DNA of 64,000 nucleotides. It comes from Poecilobothrus nobilitatus. Lineage: Eukaryota > Arthropoda > Insecta > Diptera > Dolichopodidae. The stretch is from assembly GCA_947095535.1 (NCBI GenBank), contig OX352772.1, positions 151,961,483 to 152,025,482 of the forward strand, written 5' to 3'. The notes under the pieces were generated by a model, which saw nothing but the letters and a program-made list of their open reading frames with translations, did no database searches and was not told the DNA's origin. This document shows, piece after piece, positions 1 through 11,226 of this stretch. Position 1 is the first letter of the stretch; each line of letters starts with the position of its first letter. Position numbers and translations under genes: made by a program.

Positions 1-1115
1 ATCGTTTTTCATTTGAGTCAAACCAATGTTTTTTGTTATAATTATACCCGTTTCTACTTCTTCTACAGTTGTTTCTTTATTTAATACAAAATTACAAGTA
101 CTGTGGTTTGATAATAAGTTACGAATACATTTATTTTTGTGATATTTTAGTTGGTTTTTATTTACTATATTAAAGTTAAAATTAAATACATTTTCTTTAC
201 TTATAATTACCTTTTCGTTTTCAATACTTAATTGTTCATTTTTTGTATTTGGAAATGGAAGAATGAGAGCGTTAAAATATTTTCTTTAGAAAATGCTGGT
301 ATAAGAATTGCAAAAATTATAGAATTTTCATCTTTTAAAATTACGCTATTTCTAATAAATGGTAAAATATTTATTGTTATATTGAATTTTTGTATTTCAT
401 CCATAGTTAATATATCATGAGCTAACAGGTTTTGTCTACTAAGTAAAATATTGTCTTTTATTTTGTCAATTAGTGTATTTAAATATGAGATGGCGGCGTA
501 AGTCTGAATTTCATATTGGTATACATTTAGTTTTATTAAAATTGCGTTTGACATATTAATAGAATTACTAAAATATTTATCAAACTTAGTTTTTTGTCCG
601 TTAATATGATTTTTTATTTCTTCAATTGAGTTCGTTATTTGGTGATTAATTACTATTTGTTTGTTTGACTGGTCAACTAGTTGTTTGGTATTTGTATTCA
701 AATTTTCTAAATGACCATAAATTTCATATGCATCTTCAGAATCCATTGTTCCTGCGAGAAACTTTAACGCATTTCCCGCGATGTTTATAAGACCTCTTTT
801 ACTTCTATGAGTATGAGGTATAAGATTTTTTATATTATTCTCTAATATTTTCACTTCCTTTTCTAGCAAATTAAAATTTGAGTCACTATCATTTAATGAT
901 ATTCTCTTTATGTTTGTTTTTAAAAGATCAAGTACGTTTTCAAATTCTCTTAAATCTATAATAAGTAAGATTTTGGCATAACTGTCTACTATAGGTCTTT
1001 CTTCCAGTTTTAATACAGAATAGCCATGTTCGGTGTATATTGGAATGATTTTCACCTTCTGAGCTTCATTGATAATTATCCAGAAAGAGGTTAGAAGAAC
1101 AATCATGCGAATCAT
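1..1115 (-). pseudogene. env: env of element A (F-type fusion glycoprotein), broken and truncated
   Basis: An open segment of 295 codons (228-1115) starts with a hydrophobic leader (residues 3-15) fitting a signal peptide. Residues 104-107 read R-S-K-R, a furin-type cleavage site, followed by a Gly/Ala/Leu-rich stretch resembling the fusion peptide of F-type envelope proteins (gypsy Env and baculovirus F families). A helical, coiled-coil-like region follows. The frame is lost near position 250. From 1 to 227 another frame continues with Cys-containing sequence typical of the distal ectodomain. The membrane anchor is outside the window. In the family this protein sits in the envelope and mediates fusion; this copy is not functional. 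Confidence 0.75.
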
Positions 1116-1167
1116 TTCTGAAAAAAAAATTAATTTGATTTATTTATATTTGCGTTTTAACTGCGTT

Positions 1168-2346
1168 TTATAGTAAATATTTTATATTTCGTTTGTTACT
1201 GTTGTCGATAGTATAATCGTTTTGTTTTAAGTAATTTTTCAGTCTTTTGTATTTAGTGCTATTTTTTGCTATTTGTCTATTTTTGACAATATTTTGTGTA
1301 AGTTCAAAATTATGGTTTCTATTTTTATTAAATTTTTCAATACGTTTTATTTTTTCGCTTTCAAATTTGGTTTTCAAATTTTCTATGTCTGTTTTATTAT
1401 AATTCTTTGTAAAGACATCAATCGGTTTTAGTTTTGTGGTTGAGTGAATAGTATTGTTATATGAGTTAATGATGTTGAAAAGACGGTTATCGAGATTTTC
1501 GGTATTATGGTCGGCATTCATGACTCTTAAATGTTCATTAAGAGTGCCGTGAAGCCTCTCTATATCGCTGTTACCTTTTTTTGATCCGGCTGTAGTTTGA
1601 TGAAAGTTGATACCATTTTCTTTTAAAAATAGGTCAACTAAATTATGGACTATACACGTATCTCCATCAGATATGAGTCTATTCATTTTACCCAAGTATT
1701 GAATTCTTTGTTTAATGTAATCTAAAATAGAAATCCAGTTACGGTCGTTTAATTTATGAATGGTGGCGTACTTTGAAAACTTATCTGTAGTTGTCAAATA
1801 CATTTTGTTTCTTTCCGGGTACCATATATCCATGTGTACAATATCGTTAAACTGTTTTGGTACATCAGAAATTTTGAAAGGAATTTTAGCAGGATTTCTA
1901 TCGTGCTTTGCTATATTACATACTTCGCAGTTATTTATAATTTTACTAATTTCGACTAAAAGATTGGGATAATAGTATTTCGTTTTTATTTCGTTAAAAA
2001 CTTCATTTATTCCGCGATGGTTGTTGCGTAAATGTTCGTTTTTGATAATCGTAAGTATCTCGTTAATATCTGTTATATCTGTCAATTTAATGGAAGATTT
2101 TAGGAATTTTAAATTTTTATTATTAGAGAAATATTTTTGGTAAAGATTTTGGAATTTTAAATATAATTGTGTATTATCACAAAAAAATACACATTAATCC
2201 TTTGTCTACTATAATTTGTTTCATAATTTTTAGGAGATCGGTATCTCTTGTAATGGAAATAATATTTTGGCATCTTTTATGCACTATTTTTAATTTGATA
2301 CTTTCCTTAGTACCCTCCTTCAAATAAATTTGATTTTTAAAGAGAT
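1168..2346 (-). pseudogene. pol: pol of element A: integrase
   Basis: The open segment 1168-2085 (305 aa) holds the zinc-binding H-H-C-C module (H18, H23, C53, C56) and the DD35E core: D86 in H-M-D-I-W, D140 in I-S-D-G-D and E176 in D-I-E-R-L-H, with 35 residues between the second D and E. A basic C-terminal region follows. Upstream, 2086-2346 encodes the linker between RNase H and integrase in a different frame, so a frameshift near 2090-2180 breaks the polyprotein. All catalytic residues of the core remain. In the family the enzyme inserts the cDNA into the genome. Confidence 0.8.
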
Positions 2347-3709
2347 TTATGGGCTTTTCAGTAATAAAATTAAATCAGATGAATCTTCTTGAGCACTATG
2401 TATTGTAGCATCAGTTGACATTGCTTCTGCGTTAATGACACTGACAATATCTTTTTGATTTTCAGAATTAAAAAATTCATATTGTTCAGATGCATTCTCA
2501 TTACTATTTTCAATTTTGACGTTTTCCATTCTGGATAGATAATCTGCGACATTATTTTCCCTCCCTTTAACGTATTCCATGTTGAAATCGAACTCATTCA
2601 ATTTAATTTTCCATCTTTGAAGTTTGCTATTAGGTTCCTTTAAACCATTTAACCATACAAGTGGTCGGTGATCTGTCCTAATAGTAAACTTTCGTCCAAA
2701 GATGTAGGATCGGAATTGTTGAGTGGCCCATACAATCGCTAAGAGCTCTTTCTCAATCGTTGAATATTGGGTCTCGTGTTTGTTAAGAGTTCTAGATTTA
2801 AAAGATATAGGGTGATTACACTGTGACAGGACGGCACCAATTGCTACATTTCATGCGTCTGTTATTACTACAAAATGTTTATCAAAGTTTGGATGAACAA
2901 GAATTGGATCGCTGGTTAATAAAGTTTTAAGCATGTTAAAGGCGTTTATGTATTCTTTATCATTTAAATTTATTTTTATTCCTTTTTTCAAGTATCTTGT
3001 CAATGGATGTGATATTTTAGCATAGTCTCTAATGAATTTTCGATAAAACGCAGTAACTCCTAAGAAACTCTTTATTTCTCTCTGAGTTTTTGGAAGTTTT
3101 ATACTTATAATAGATTCGATTTTTTTTGGATTGGGTTTAATGCCCTTATCAGTTATAACGTAACCTAAAAATTCAGTCTGTTTAGAAAGGAAACAACACT
3201 AATCTATTTGAACTTTGAGATTCACCTCTGTAAGTTTAGAAAATATTTTTTGAATAGAATCTAAGTGTTCTTGCAAAGAGCTTGAAGAAATGAGAATATC
3301 ATCCATGTACTACACAAGTTTCATTGATGAATTCTTTCAAAACGTTATTCATAAGCCTTTGGAACGTTGCGGGTGCATTTTTAAGCCCAAAAGGCATTCT
3401 CAAAAATTCATTATGACCCGTTGTTGTAGAAAATGCTGTTTTAGCCCTATCTTTAGGGTCCATTTCGATTTGGTGAAATCCTTTAGCCAAATCGAGTGTA
3501 GTAAAATAATTAGCTTTACCCAGTTTTTCTAAAGCATCTTCAATATTAGGAATAGGAAACCTGTCTTCTGTTGTGATTTCATTTAATTTTCTGTAATCGA
3601 TTACAATTCGCCATTTTTGTTTTTCACTGTTATCAATTTTTTTGGGGACCATCCAAATGGGCGAATTGTACGGAGAAATAGAATGTTTTATTATTTTGTT
3701 TCGAAGCAT
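2347..3709 (-). pseudogene. pol: pol of element A: reverse transcriptase and RNase H
   Basis: The open part 3299-3709 carries the start of a Ty3-type [24 protein letters not shown] and F-G-L-K-N-A-P. The catalytic Y-M-D-D-I-L motif is still present around 3290-3305 but in another frame, because a small indel sits directly at the motif. RNase H is spread over about 2600-3200 in broken frames. Its end is readable at 2347-2601, with the usual [14 protein letters not shown] signature. Another stop lies just upstream of the RT, near 3738. The piece is not translatable as one protein. Confidence 0.8.
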
Positions 3710-3780
3710 TTCTTCGATTTGGTCTTCTACCTCTTTTTATGGATTTCCGGGTAGCGATAAAGCTTTGAATACACCGGTAT

Positions 3781-4373
3781 TTAATTTTTTGTTTCTATTG
3801 AGTTTATTTGATTAGTGAATGATAACTCATCACCATCCTTATAAAATACATTTTTGTTCTTTAAAATAAGTTTATGTAAAAGTTTAATTTCTTCAGTATT
3901 TAAATGAGAAGTTTTAATATAATTTAGTAAATTTAAATTTTTAATCTCATTTGAAAATAACTCAATAGAATTTTCTGTATAACTATTTTTATAGTAATTT
4001 TCCTCCTCTTCATTTAAAAAAAAATTAATTATTGCATTTTTTGTTTGAAGTGTCCGATTTTTGTAATTAATAATAGCGTTCAAAGGTAATAAAATATTAT
4101 TGCCAATAAGACCATCAAATTTATCGTGAAATTTGATTTCAAAAAATTTTGCAAAGAAATTTTTCTCATTAAAAATTTCAAATAGAGGAAATGCACACTG
4201 TATATTAGTATGTACATTGTGTTCTAAAGCTTTAAGATACTGTGTGTCAATTAATGTTTTCCATTTAGGTTGACAAAGCCCTGGATTTATTATACTAGAT
4301 TCTGCTCCCGTATCGATTAAAAATCTTAGGGTTTTAACGCTATTATTTATTATTATATAGGGTAATCATTTCG
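3781..4373 (-). pseudogene. pol: pol of element A: aspartic protease and linker to RT
   Basis: On the minus strand at about 4260-4340 the sequence reads L-I-D-T-G-A-E-S-S-I-I, the active-site loop of a retroviral-type aspartic protease. The same frame runs without a stop through an I-G-N-N motif near 4100 into the 100-codon segment 3781-4083. That segment is the poorly conserved linker before RT in Ty3/gypsy pol. It then ends in a stop at 3781, and RT resumes in another frame. The protease would process the polyproteins. Confidence 0.7.
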
Positions 4374-4379
4374 GCGAGG

Positions 4380-5388
4380 GTGTTGAAAATTTTCACTTTC
4401 ATTGGCAGAAATTTCCATAGGTTCATAATTTCCTCTGATGCTATTTCGGTTGTTATTATAAGTTCTATTAGAATTTTGAGAATATTGCCTACTTTGATTT
4501 GTATTAGAATACCTAAACTGATTACTATTATTATTATTGTTGTAGTTATTATTACTACTATTATACCTAAACTGATTACTATTATTATTATTATTATTAT
4601 TGTTGTTATAATTATTATATAGTTATACTATTATTATTATAATTACTATTATTATGATTGTTATAAGAATTATTATTATTATTCTTATTGTTTGTTGAAA
4701 AGTTGAATCAATTTGACGACGAGTTGTAATTACGAAAGTTTCCTGTATTTAAAGAGTTAAAAAACTTTCGATTATTTTGATTTCTTTTGTTTTTATTTTG
4801 TTTATAATAACTATCATTGCGATCTAAGTGTTGATATTGACCTCCAAGGATAATTTCGTAAGCTTTGTCAATTGAATCAGGATTCCTGCTAAAAATAACA
4901 CTACGAGCAGGTTCTGGTATATTGTTTTTGAACGTTTCTAACGCTATTCGTTTATTACTTGCCAGGGTTTCAACCGCTAAACTGTTATTTAGGATTTGAC
5001 CGTTATTAAGCCTACATAAGTATTTGGTAATAGTGTTATAATAGTCTTCTATATTTGTTTTAACTCTACTATAACGTATTTTATCTATTAAAATATTTGA
5101 TGTGAGTTTTTCACCGTGATTTTTTCTAAGAATTTGCTTAATTTCGGTCCAGTCAACTACATTACCATGCCATCTTAAGGTTATTTTTGCTTCGCCTGTT
5201 ATTTTATCTCTAACGTAACCTAACAGCGAGTTCTTACCACAAGCATCAAATAAATTTATAGTTGGAATAAGATTTTCAATAAATTCTGGAAGATAGTTTT
5301 CATTTTTTCCGTCAAAAGGAGTTATTTGCCCAATGAAATTAAGAATTACCTTAATTTTATCTAACGTATTTTCTCCCTCCATTTCCAA
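4380..5388 (-). pseudogene. gag: gag of element A
   Basis: The 226-aa ORF 4708-5388 begins M-E-M-E-G-E-N and has the Gag shape of errantiviruses: F-D-G near residue 25, an I-T-G-E-A-K segment, and R-N-N-I-P-E-P-A-R-S-type sequence before a basic Asn/Lys-rich tail. No CCHC knuckle is visible, as is usual in this group. A single in-frame TGA (4708-4710) ends it early. The same frame continues leftward into a tail extremely rich in Asn, Ser and Tyr, encoded by an (AAT)-type microsatellite. The start is the first ATG after the leader. Confidence 0.7.
4500..4700. repeat. Imperfect (ATT)n/(AAT)n microsatellite in the gag tail
   Basis: A run of ATT triplets broken by ACT, GTT and CTA triplets. On the minus strand it encodes mostly Asn with scattered Ser and Tyr. 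It looks like expansion of an Asn-rich Gag tail and keeps the triplet phase over much of its length. Confidence 0.8.
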
Positions 5389-6469
5389 ATTTGATTTTAA
5401 AATGAACGAACGATAGAGTGTAAAATAAATTTAATATTTTTTTTTTGATTTGTTTTAAAAAAATAACATAAGTAAATAATTATACATAAAGGTCCCAGAG
5501 AAAGATTTGTATTTTTTATTATTAATTCAATTCCTATGACTAATTTGAATTTGTAATTATGTATAATACTTAGCTATTTAAAAATTTAAAAAACTTATGT
5601 ATTTAAAAATAAATTTTTTTTTTAACTAGATTAGAATTATTATAGTTATATTTAATTAATTTAAATAATTTATTTTAATTTAAATTTAAATTTTATTTTG
5701 TTTTTTAACAATATTACACAAAATTTGACTTAATTACTAAAACTATAAAATAATTGTAAAATAAATTACTAAGCTCACCGATTTAACTTATTTTTCTTTT
5801 GATTTTTTTTTTTTATGAAAAACTGGATTATCTTGTATCTTGTATTGATTTCTTGTAGAGTTGATTGTTGATTGTTTGTTGGTAAATTCTGTCTTGCAGG
5901 TTCGTTTTCTCGTCTAACGCTTCTCTGATGGTGAATAATCCAATACTTAATTATATATTGGAGAGAAATCACTTTTATAAGTTTTTATTTAATCACTTTT
6001 AAGTTTTTAACAATAGTTTTTATTATGTTTTTTTTTTAGTTTTAACAATATTTGTTTATTTAAGAATAATTTTTTTTTTATTATTAAGTTTTTTCCTATT
6101 GTTTTTGTTTCAATTTAGTATCGTAATTATTTGTAATTATAACTTTCAATTACTAATATAATATTAGTTTATAATAAGGAACTTAATCTATTCTTAATTA
6201 ATTTTTTTTTTTTTTTTTATTGTTCTAATTTAATTTATTTTTGTTTTATTATTTTATTTGATCTTAAATTTAAAATTTATGATCTTATTAATACTAATTT
6301 TTTTTTTTTTCGTATTCCAAATATTTATTATAGTTCTAGTTTTAATTACAGAAAACACAAATATAGTAATAATTCTTTCTGTAAGTACAGTAAGTTTTTT
6401 TTTATTACACAATCTTTTATGTTACGGTTTGTACGATTAGCTAAATCTTTTCACTAAACTGTAGGAAAA
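5389..6469 (-). other. Untranslated leader of element A
   Basis: About 1.08 kb between the primer site and the gag start, very AT-rich with long T runs on the plus strand. Small ORFs exist but none has a recognisable domain. It is read as the 5' leader by position only. Confidence 0.55.
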
Positions 6470-6482
6470 ACCGACTGCGCCA
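6470..6482 (-). other. Primer binding site of element A, tRNA-Ser type
   Basis: The minus strand reads TGGCGCAGTCGGT. This matches the complement of the 3' end of insect tRNA-Ser including CCA, as used by the 17.6/297 group. It abuts the proposed LTR end. Confidence 0.7.
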
Positions 6483-6657
6483 ATAATAAAGTTCAGCGTT
6501 TAGAGTCCTGTTAAAAACTAACTTTATTTTTTTATTTTATTTCTTACATTTTTCATAAACTTAAATCTAAAGCTTAAATTATTGTTAGTCAGCATTTTTG
6601 CTTGTTACCAAAATAAAATTATCAAAATATTTATTTGGGACTATGTTGAACTTAACT
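6483..6657 (-). repeat. Probable 5' LTR of element A
   Basis: The inner edge is set by the primer site. The outer edge is inferred from AGTTAAG on the minus strand (plus-strand TTAACT ending at 6657), the start used by the provirus at 48.4 kb and by gypsy-group LTRs. About 175 bp. No second LTR is in the window to confirm it. Confidence 0.45.
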
Positions 6658-7479
6658 AGATGTTTTAATTAGGGTGTCAAATGACAGCTGGGAAAAACTA
6701 TATTTTGCGTTCCCACGTTATATTATAAGCTGAATATAACAATATGCATTTATTTAAAATTTAGTAAGCAAGTGTTAAATTTAAATTTTTTTCAATCAAA
6801 TCAATTGATTTGTAGTATACATTTTTATTTATAAAAGCAATGTGTTTATTTATAATATTTATATAGATATGTGTTTTTCCTTTCTTAATTATAATTAAAA
6901 TAGGGCTTTTCTTTCGAAACTCTTAACATATTAAAATCGCATATTATGGCCCTGACATTGATATCTAAATTGGAAGCTGCCTTTAAATTAAGATCTATTA
7001 GGGAATGATGATCTGCACCACTAATGCCTTTTTCTGAAGTATAAAAACTAAGAATATATTTCCAATTATATAAAAACATTAAATAACAAAAAGAATATAT
7101 TAAAAATAAGAAATCCAGTCTTTTTTAAAAATAGTAAATAACAACAATATTTTTCTTTTCAATAACAATAATTATGAATTAATCATAAAATATATGTTAT
7201 GTACATACATACATATATATCTACATCGTCTAGAAAAACCAAAATAATTTTTTTTTAATTCAAAAACATTAGCATTTAGAAGTAAGCAATTTAATATATT
7301 CTCAATTACATACTTTTAAAGCCAAATTTTTTTACTACATATGTAGGTACAAACATGTACAAAAATGGTATGCATATTTTTATGTGTGCTGTACTATTAA
7401 AAATCTGCTAACACAGTCACACCAAATTCCCAAATTACCAACTATTATTATATAGTTGATTTATCGAATTATTATTTTT
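6658..7479. other. AT-rich non-coding stretch
   Basis: No ORF with a recognisable domain on either strand. It contains short TATGTA/CATACA-rich tracts and poly-T/poly-A runs. I see nothing else I can support. Confidence 0.5.
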
Positions 7480-7748
7480 TAATATGTAGGCAACAGTTAT
7501 ATTATATGAATGGACGGTAAACATAAACGAACAAAAAAAAATTTATATATGCATATGAATGGACGATTAACATAAACGAACAAAAAAAAAATTCAGAATG
7601 TTCTATAGCTAATAATTTCTATTTTACATGCTTTTATATTAACTCGTCGCTGTCGGTTTATTTATTTATTTATTTATTTGTCATTCTGTCACGCTTTTTA
7701 TCTGTCTGTCACGTATCTGTCACGTAATCTGTTAGCAACATTTATAAG

Positions 7749-7825
7749 TGTTGCATGGTGCAGAGGAAAGTGTAAAGGTTTCAAAAGTGGGGATCATGTT
7801 GTTCGAATCCAGTTCACATGCAACT
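7749..7825 (+). ncRNA. tRNA-like sequence with Pol III A and B boxes
   Basis: TGGTGCAGAGG (7756-7766) fits the A-box consensus and GTTCGAATC (7801-7809) fits the B box exactly, at tRNA-like spacing. The ends GTTGCATG (7750-7757) and CATGCAAC (7817-7824) are perfect complements, like an acceptor stem, and a run of T follows directly, fitting a Pol III terminator. The T-arm and anticodon stems do not fold cleanly, so a working tRNA is unlikely. A tRNA pseudogene or a SINE head is more likely. Confidence 0.4.
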
Positions 7826-8051
7826 TTTTTTTTTTTTAACTATCTATACATCAACATTTTTTGAATAAAATATGTATGTATTTTGTATATATGAATTTAA
7901 AACTTACATTTTTATCTCTTATTCATGCATACAAACATACACATTATATTTTTGATCTTTCCTGGTATTTTGTATTAGCATAATTAGCAAAACACAATCC
8001 ATACATACAATATTTTTATGTATGTTGCTAAGTTATTTTGTTTGTCAATTT

Positions 8052-8400
8052 GTTAAAAAAAATATTTTTTAAAATATGCTTTTAGTAAAACCGAATTCTC
8101 CCCCTAAAAAGTAGAAAATAAAATTGATTACAAAACTTTAGCTTTTTGGACTGTTATAATATAAAAGTGAATTGCTAGTGCAAGCATTTTGGACTGTTAT
8201 AATATAAAAGTAAATTGCTGGAATAAGGTTAAATAAAAATCTGGGAAATTTAATGTTCGTGTTTCTTTTTTATTCCAGCAATTTAATTTTATATTATAAC
8301 AGTTCAAAATGCTAAAGTTTTGCAATCAATTTTATTTTCTACTTTTTAGGGGGCGAATTCGGTTTTGCTAAAAGCATATTTTAAAAAATATTTTTTTTAC
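8052..8400. mobile_element. Palindromic MITE/foldback element with ~130-170 bp arms
   Basis: The left arm (8052-8226) and right arm (8272-8400) are inverted copies. Both contain ACCGAATTC followed by CCCCCTAAAAAGTAGAAAA, and ACTGTTATAATATAAAA. The left arm holds a tandem duplication of about 45 bp around the last motif. The loop is about 45 bp. There is no coding capacity. Its superfamily is not clear because the target duplication cannot be fixed within the A/T runs. Confidence 0.7.
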
Positions 8401-9179
8401 ATATTATTTTATTTTAAATAGACTGTATACATAAATTTAATATTAAAAAAAAAAATAAGTTCTTAGCGTACCTAAATAACAGAAAAAAAAAAGTAAAATG
8501 TAATACTGGAAGAAAAATAAAAACGAATAGAAAAAAAGAGAACAAAAAATGTTACTTTGATTGTTTTTAAATATTTTTAAAGGCTATTTCTTATGTATAT
8601 GTGCACATCTGATATTTACTCACATAACAAATAGAAAAAAAGAAATATTAAAATGTTATGCTATGAAAAGAAAGAAAAAACAAGGCAGTGTATAAGTCAA
8701 AGTTTTTAAAGGGTCGCATTTTAAGTGGAAATAAAGAACATTATAAAATTGCAATATTTTTATTTAAATTTTGAATTTAGCTATGCAACGTTTTCTTAAT
8801 TTTTTAAAAAATTTGCCGCATTATGATATAATGCAACACTGAGAAGTTCAGCTTATAATATAGATACATAAGTCTATGAATGAATATATGGCTATTTATG
8901 TATGTAGTTATACATTTATTATTTTTTAATATGTAGGCAACAGTTATATTTATATGAATGGACGGTAAACATAAACGAACAAAAAAAATTTTATGTATGC
9001 ATATGAATGGACGGTAAATATAAACGAACAAAAAAAAATTCAGAATGTTCTATAGGTTATAATTTATATTTTTTAAATAGAATACATGTATAAATTAAAC
9101 ATTTAAAAAAAAAAAAGAAATATTTAGCGTACCTAAATAACAGAAAACAAAAAAAAAGGAAAATGTAATACTGGAAGAA

Positions 9180-9891
9180 CGAGGAAGAGTGCAGTAGAGA
9201 AGACTGTGTCAACTCTGGGATACCCGTATGAACGTAATATATCCTATTTCTATAAAACTTGATCATCTTTTAAAAACATTCAGATGTTTTAGTACCGAAC
9301 TACAGAGTAACATTTATGTAAATTGTGGAGTTGTATGACAGCTACACGAATCTATTGCGCCTAGCTTCATTAAGTTCCGAGAAATGCAAGAAGCCTAAAC
9401 CGGCTGCTTTAGACCAATCAAATTTTACAAAATTCTTTGGCATGCAACTCGACACTTTTTCACTAAATTTCAGATAGCTAGATTCAATAGACACTGAGTT
9501 ATTTTCATTTAAAAAGAGAAGTAGTATGGCAACTACCCGAACCTGTTATATCATCACAACCAAATTTTTACAAAAGTTATTGCCATAAAACTGGATCATC
9601 ATTCGCAAAATTTCAGATGCCTAGATTGAATAGACACTGGGTTATTTCCATTTAAAGAAAGAAGTTGTATGGCAGCTACTCGAACCCGGCGGCCGAAAAT
9701 GCTGGAGTTAAATAGCAAAACTAACAATTTTTTGAGGCATCGTGCGGACGGACGGACGGACATACATGGCTTAATCGACGCAGAATTCGATTCTGAGCCG
9801 ATCCATACCTTTGACACTATATCTAGCTCGGCTCCTTTAAGGTGTCACAAAAGTAATTTATTATACCATTGAACATAGTTCATACGGGTAT
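9180..9891 (-). mobile_element. Helentron/DINE-1-like non-autonomous element, copy 1
   Basis: Ends are defined by the interrupted array unit. The uninterrupted unit reads CTGGAAG followed by AAAAATAAAAACG (near 8510); here the element sits between those parts with no target duplication beyond the A run. One end reads CGAGGAAGAG, the other ATACCCGTATGAAC on the minus strand. A second copy of the latter motif lies about 40 bp inside the CGAGGAAG end, giving an asymmetric subterminal inverted repeat. A GGAC tetranucleotide run lies near 9750. These are features of DINE-1/Helentron-type elements. Small ORFs inside (9599-9872) are chance. Confidence 0.6.
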
Positions 9892-11226
9892 AAAAATAAA
9901 AACGAATAGAAAAAAAAAGAACAAAAAATGTTACTTTGATTGTTTTTAAATATTTTTAAAGGCTATTTCTTATGTATATGTGCACATCTGATATTTACCC
10001 ACATAACAGATAGAAAAAAAGAAATATTAAAATGCTATGATTTTAAAAGAAAGAAACATACGTTTGATATTTCCGTACATAATAGATAAAAAAAAATATT
10101 AAAATGTTATGTTATGAAAAGAAAGAAAAAACAAGGCAGTGTATGAATCAATGTTTCCTTAATTTTTTAAAAATTTTGCCACAATATATAATACAATATA
10201 ACAATCAGAAGTTCAGATCATTATATAGTACTCATACTACTATAATATGTATATGAATGAATATATCAGTATATATGTGTGTAGTTATAGATTCATTATT
10301 TTTTAATACCAACAATTATATTTATATGAATGGACGGTAAGCATAAACGAAAAAAAAAAAATTTTATGTTTGCATATGAATGGACGATTAACATAAACGA
10401 ACAAAAAAAAAAAATTTAGAACGCTCTATAGCTAATAATTTCTATTTTTTAAATAGACTGTATGCATAAATTTAATACTAAAAAAAAAAAAAATTAGTTC
10501 TTAGCGTACCTAAATAACAGAAAAAAAAAAGTAAAATGTAATACTGGAAGAAAAATAAAAACGAATAGAAAAAATAAGGGAACAAAAAATGTTACTTTGA
10601 TTGTTTTTAAATATTTTTAAAGCCTATTTCTTATGTATATGTCCACATCTGATATTTACACACATAACAGATAGAAAAAAAGAAATATTAAAATGCTATG
10701 ATTTTAAAAGAAAGAAACATACGTTTGATATTTCCGTACTTAACAGATAAAAAAAATGTATTAAAATGTTATGTTATGAAAAGAAAGAAAAAACAAGGCA
10801 GTGTATGAATCAAAGTTTTTAAAGGGTCGCATTTTTAAGTGGAAATAAAGAACATTACAATTTTATTTAAATTTTTAATTTTGCTATGCAATGTTTCCTT
10901 AATTTTTTAAAAATTTTGCCACAATATATAATACAATATAACAATCAGAAGTTCAGATCATTATATAGTACCCATACTACTATAATAGGTATATGAATGA
11001 ATATATCAGTATATATGTGTGTAGTTATAGATTCATTATTTTTTAATACCAACAATTATATTTATATGAATGGACGGTAAAAATAAACGAAAAAAAAAAA
11101 ATTTTATGTTTGCATATGAATGGACGGTTAACATAAACGAACAAAAAAAAAATTCAGAATGTTCTATAGCTAATAATTTCAAATTTTTAAATAGACCGTA
11201 TGAATAAATTTAATACTAAAAAAAAA

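Larger units (their letters stand above)
1..6657 (-). mobile_element. Errantivirus-like Ty3/gypsy element A (3' end off the left edge)
   Basis: Read on the minus strand the order is LTR, primer site, long leader, gag, protease, reverse transcriptase, RNase H, integrase, env. That is the layout of insect errantiviruses of the 17.6/297/ZAM type. All ORFs carry stops or frameshifts, so the copy is dead. The env C terminus and the 3' LTR lie left of base 1, so LTR divergence and the target duplication cannot be measured here. The family is assigned from domain order, the F-type env and the tRNA-Ser primer site. Confidence 0.85.

Noticed and set aside
7657..7680. (TTTA)n tract considered as the 3' tail of another non-LTR element.
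   Set aside because: No RT or 3' UTR-like coding sequence lies next to it on the expected side; it is left as a simple repeat.
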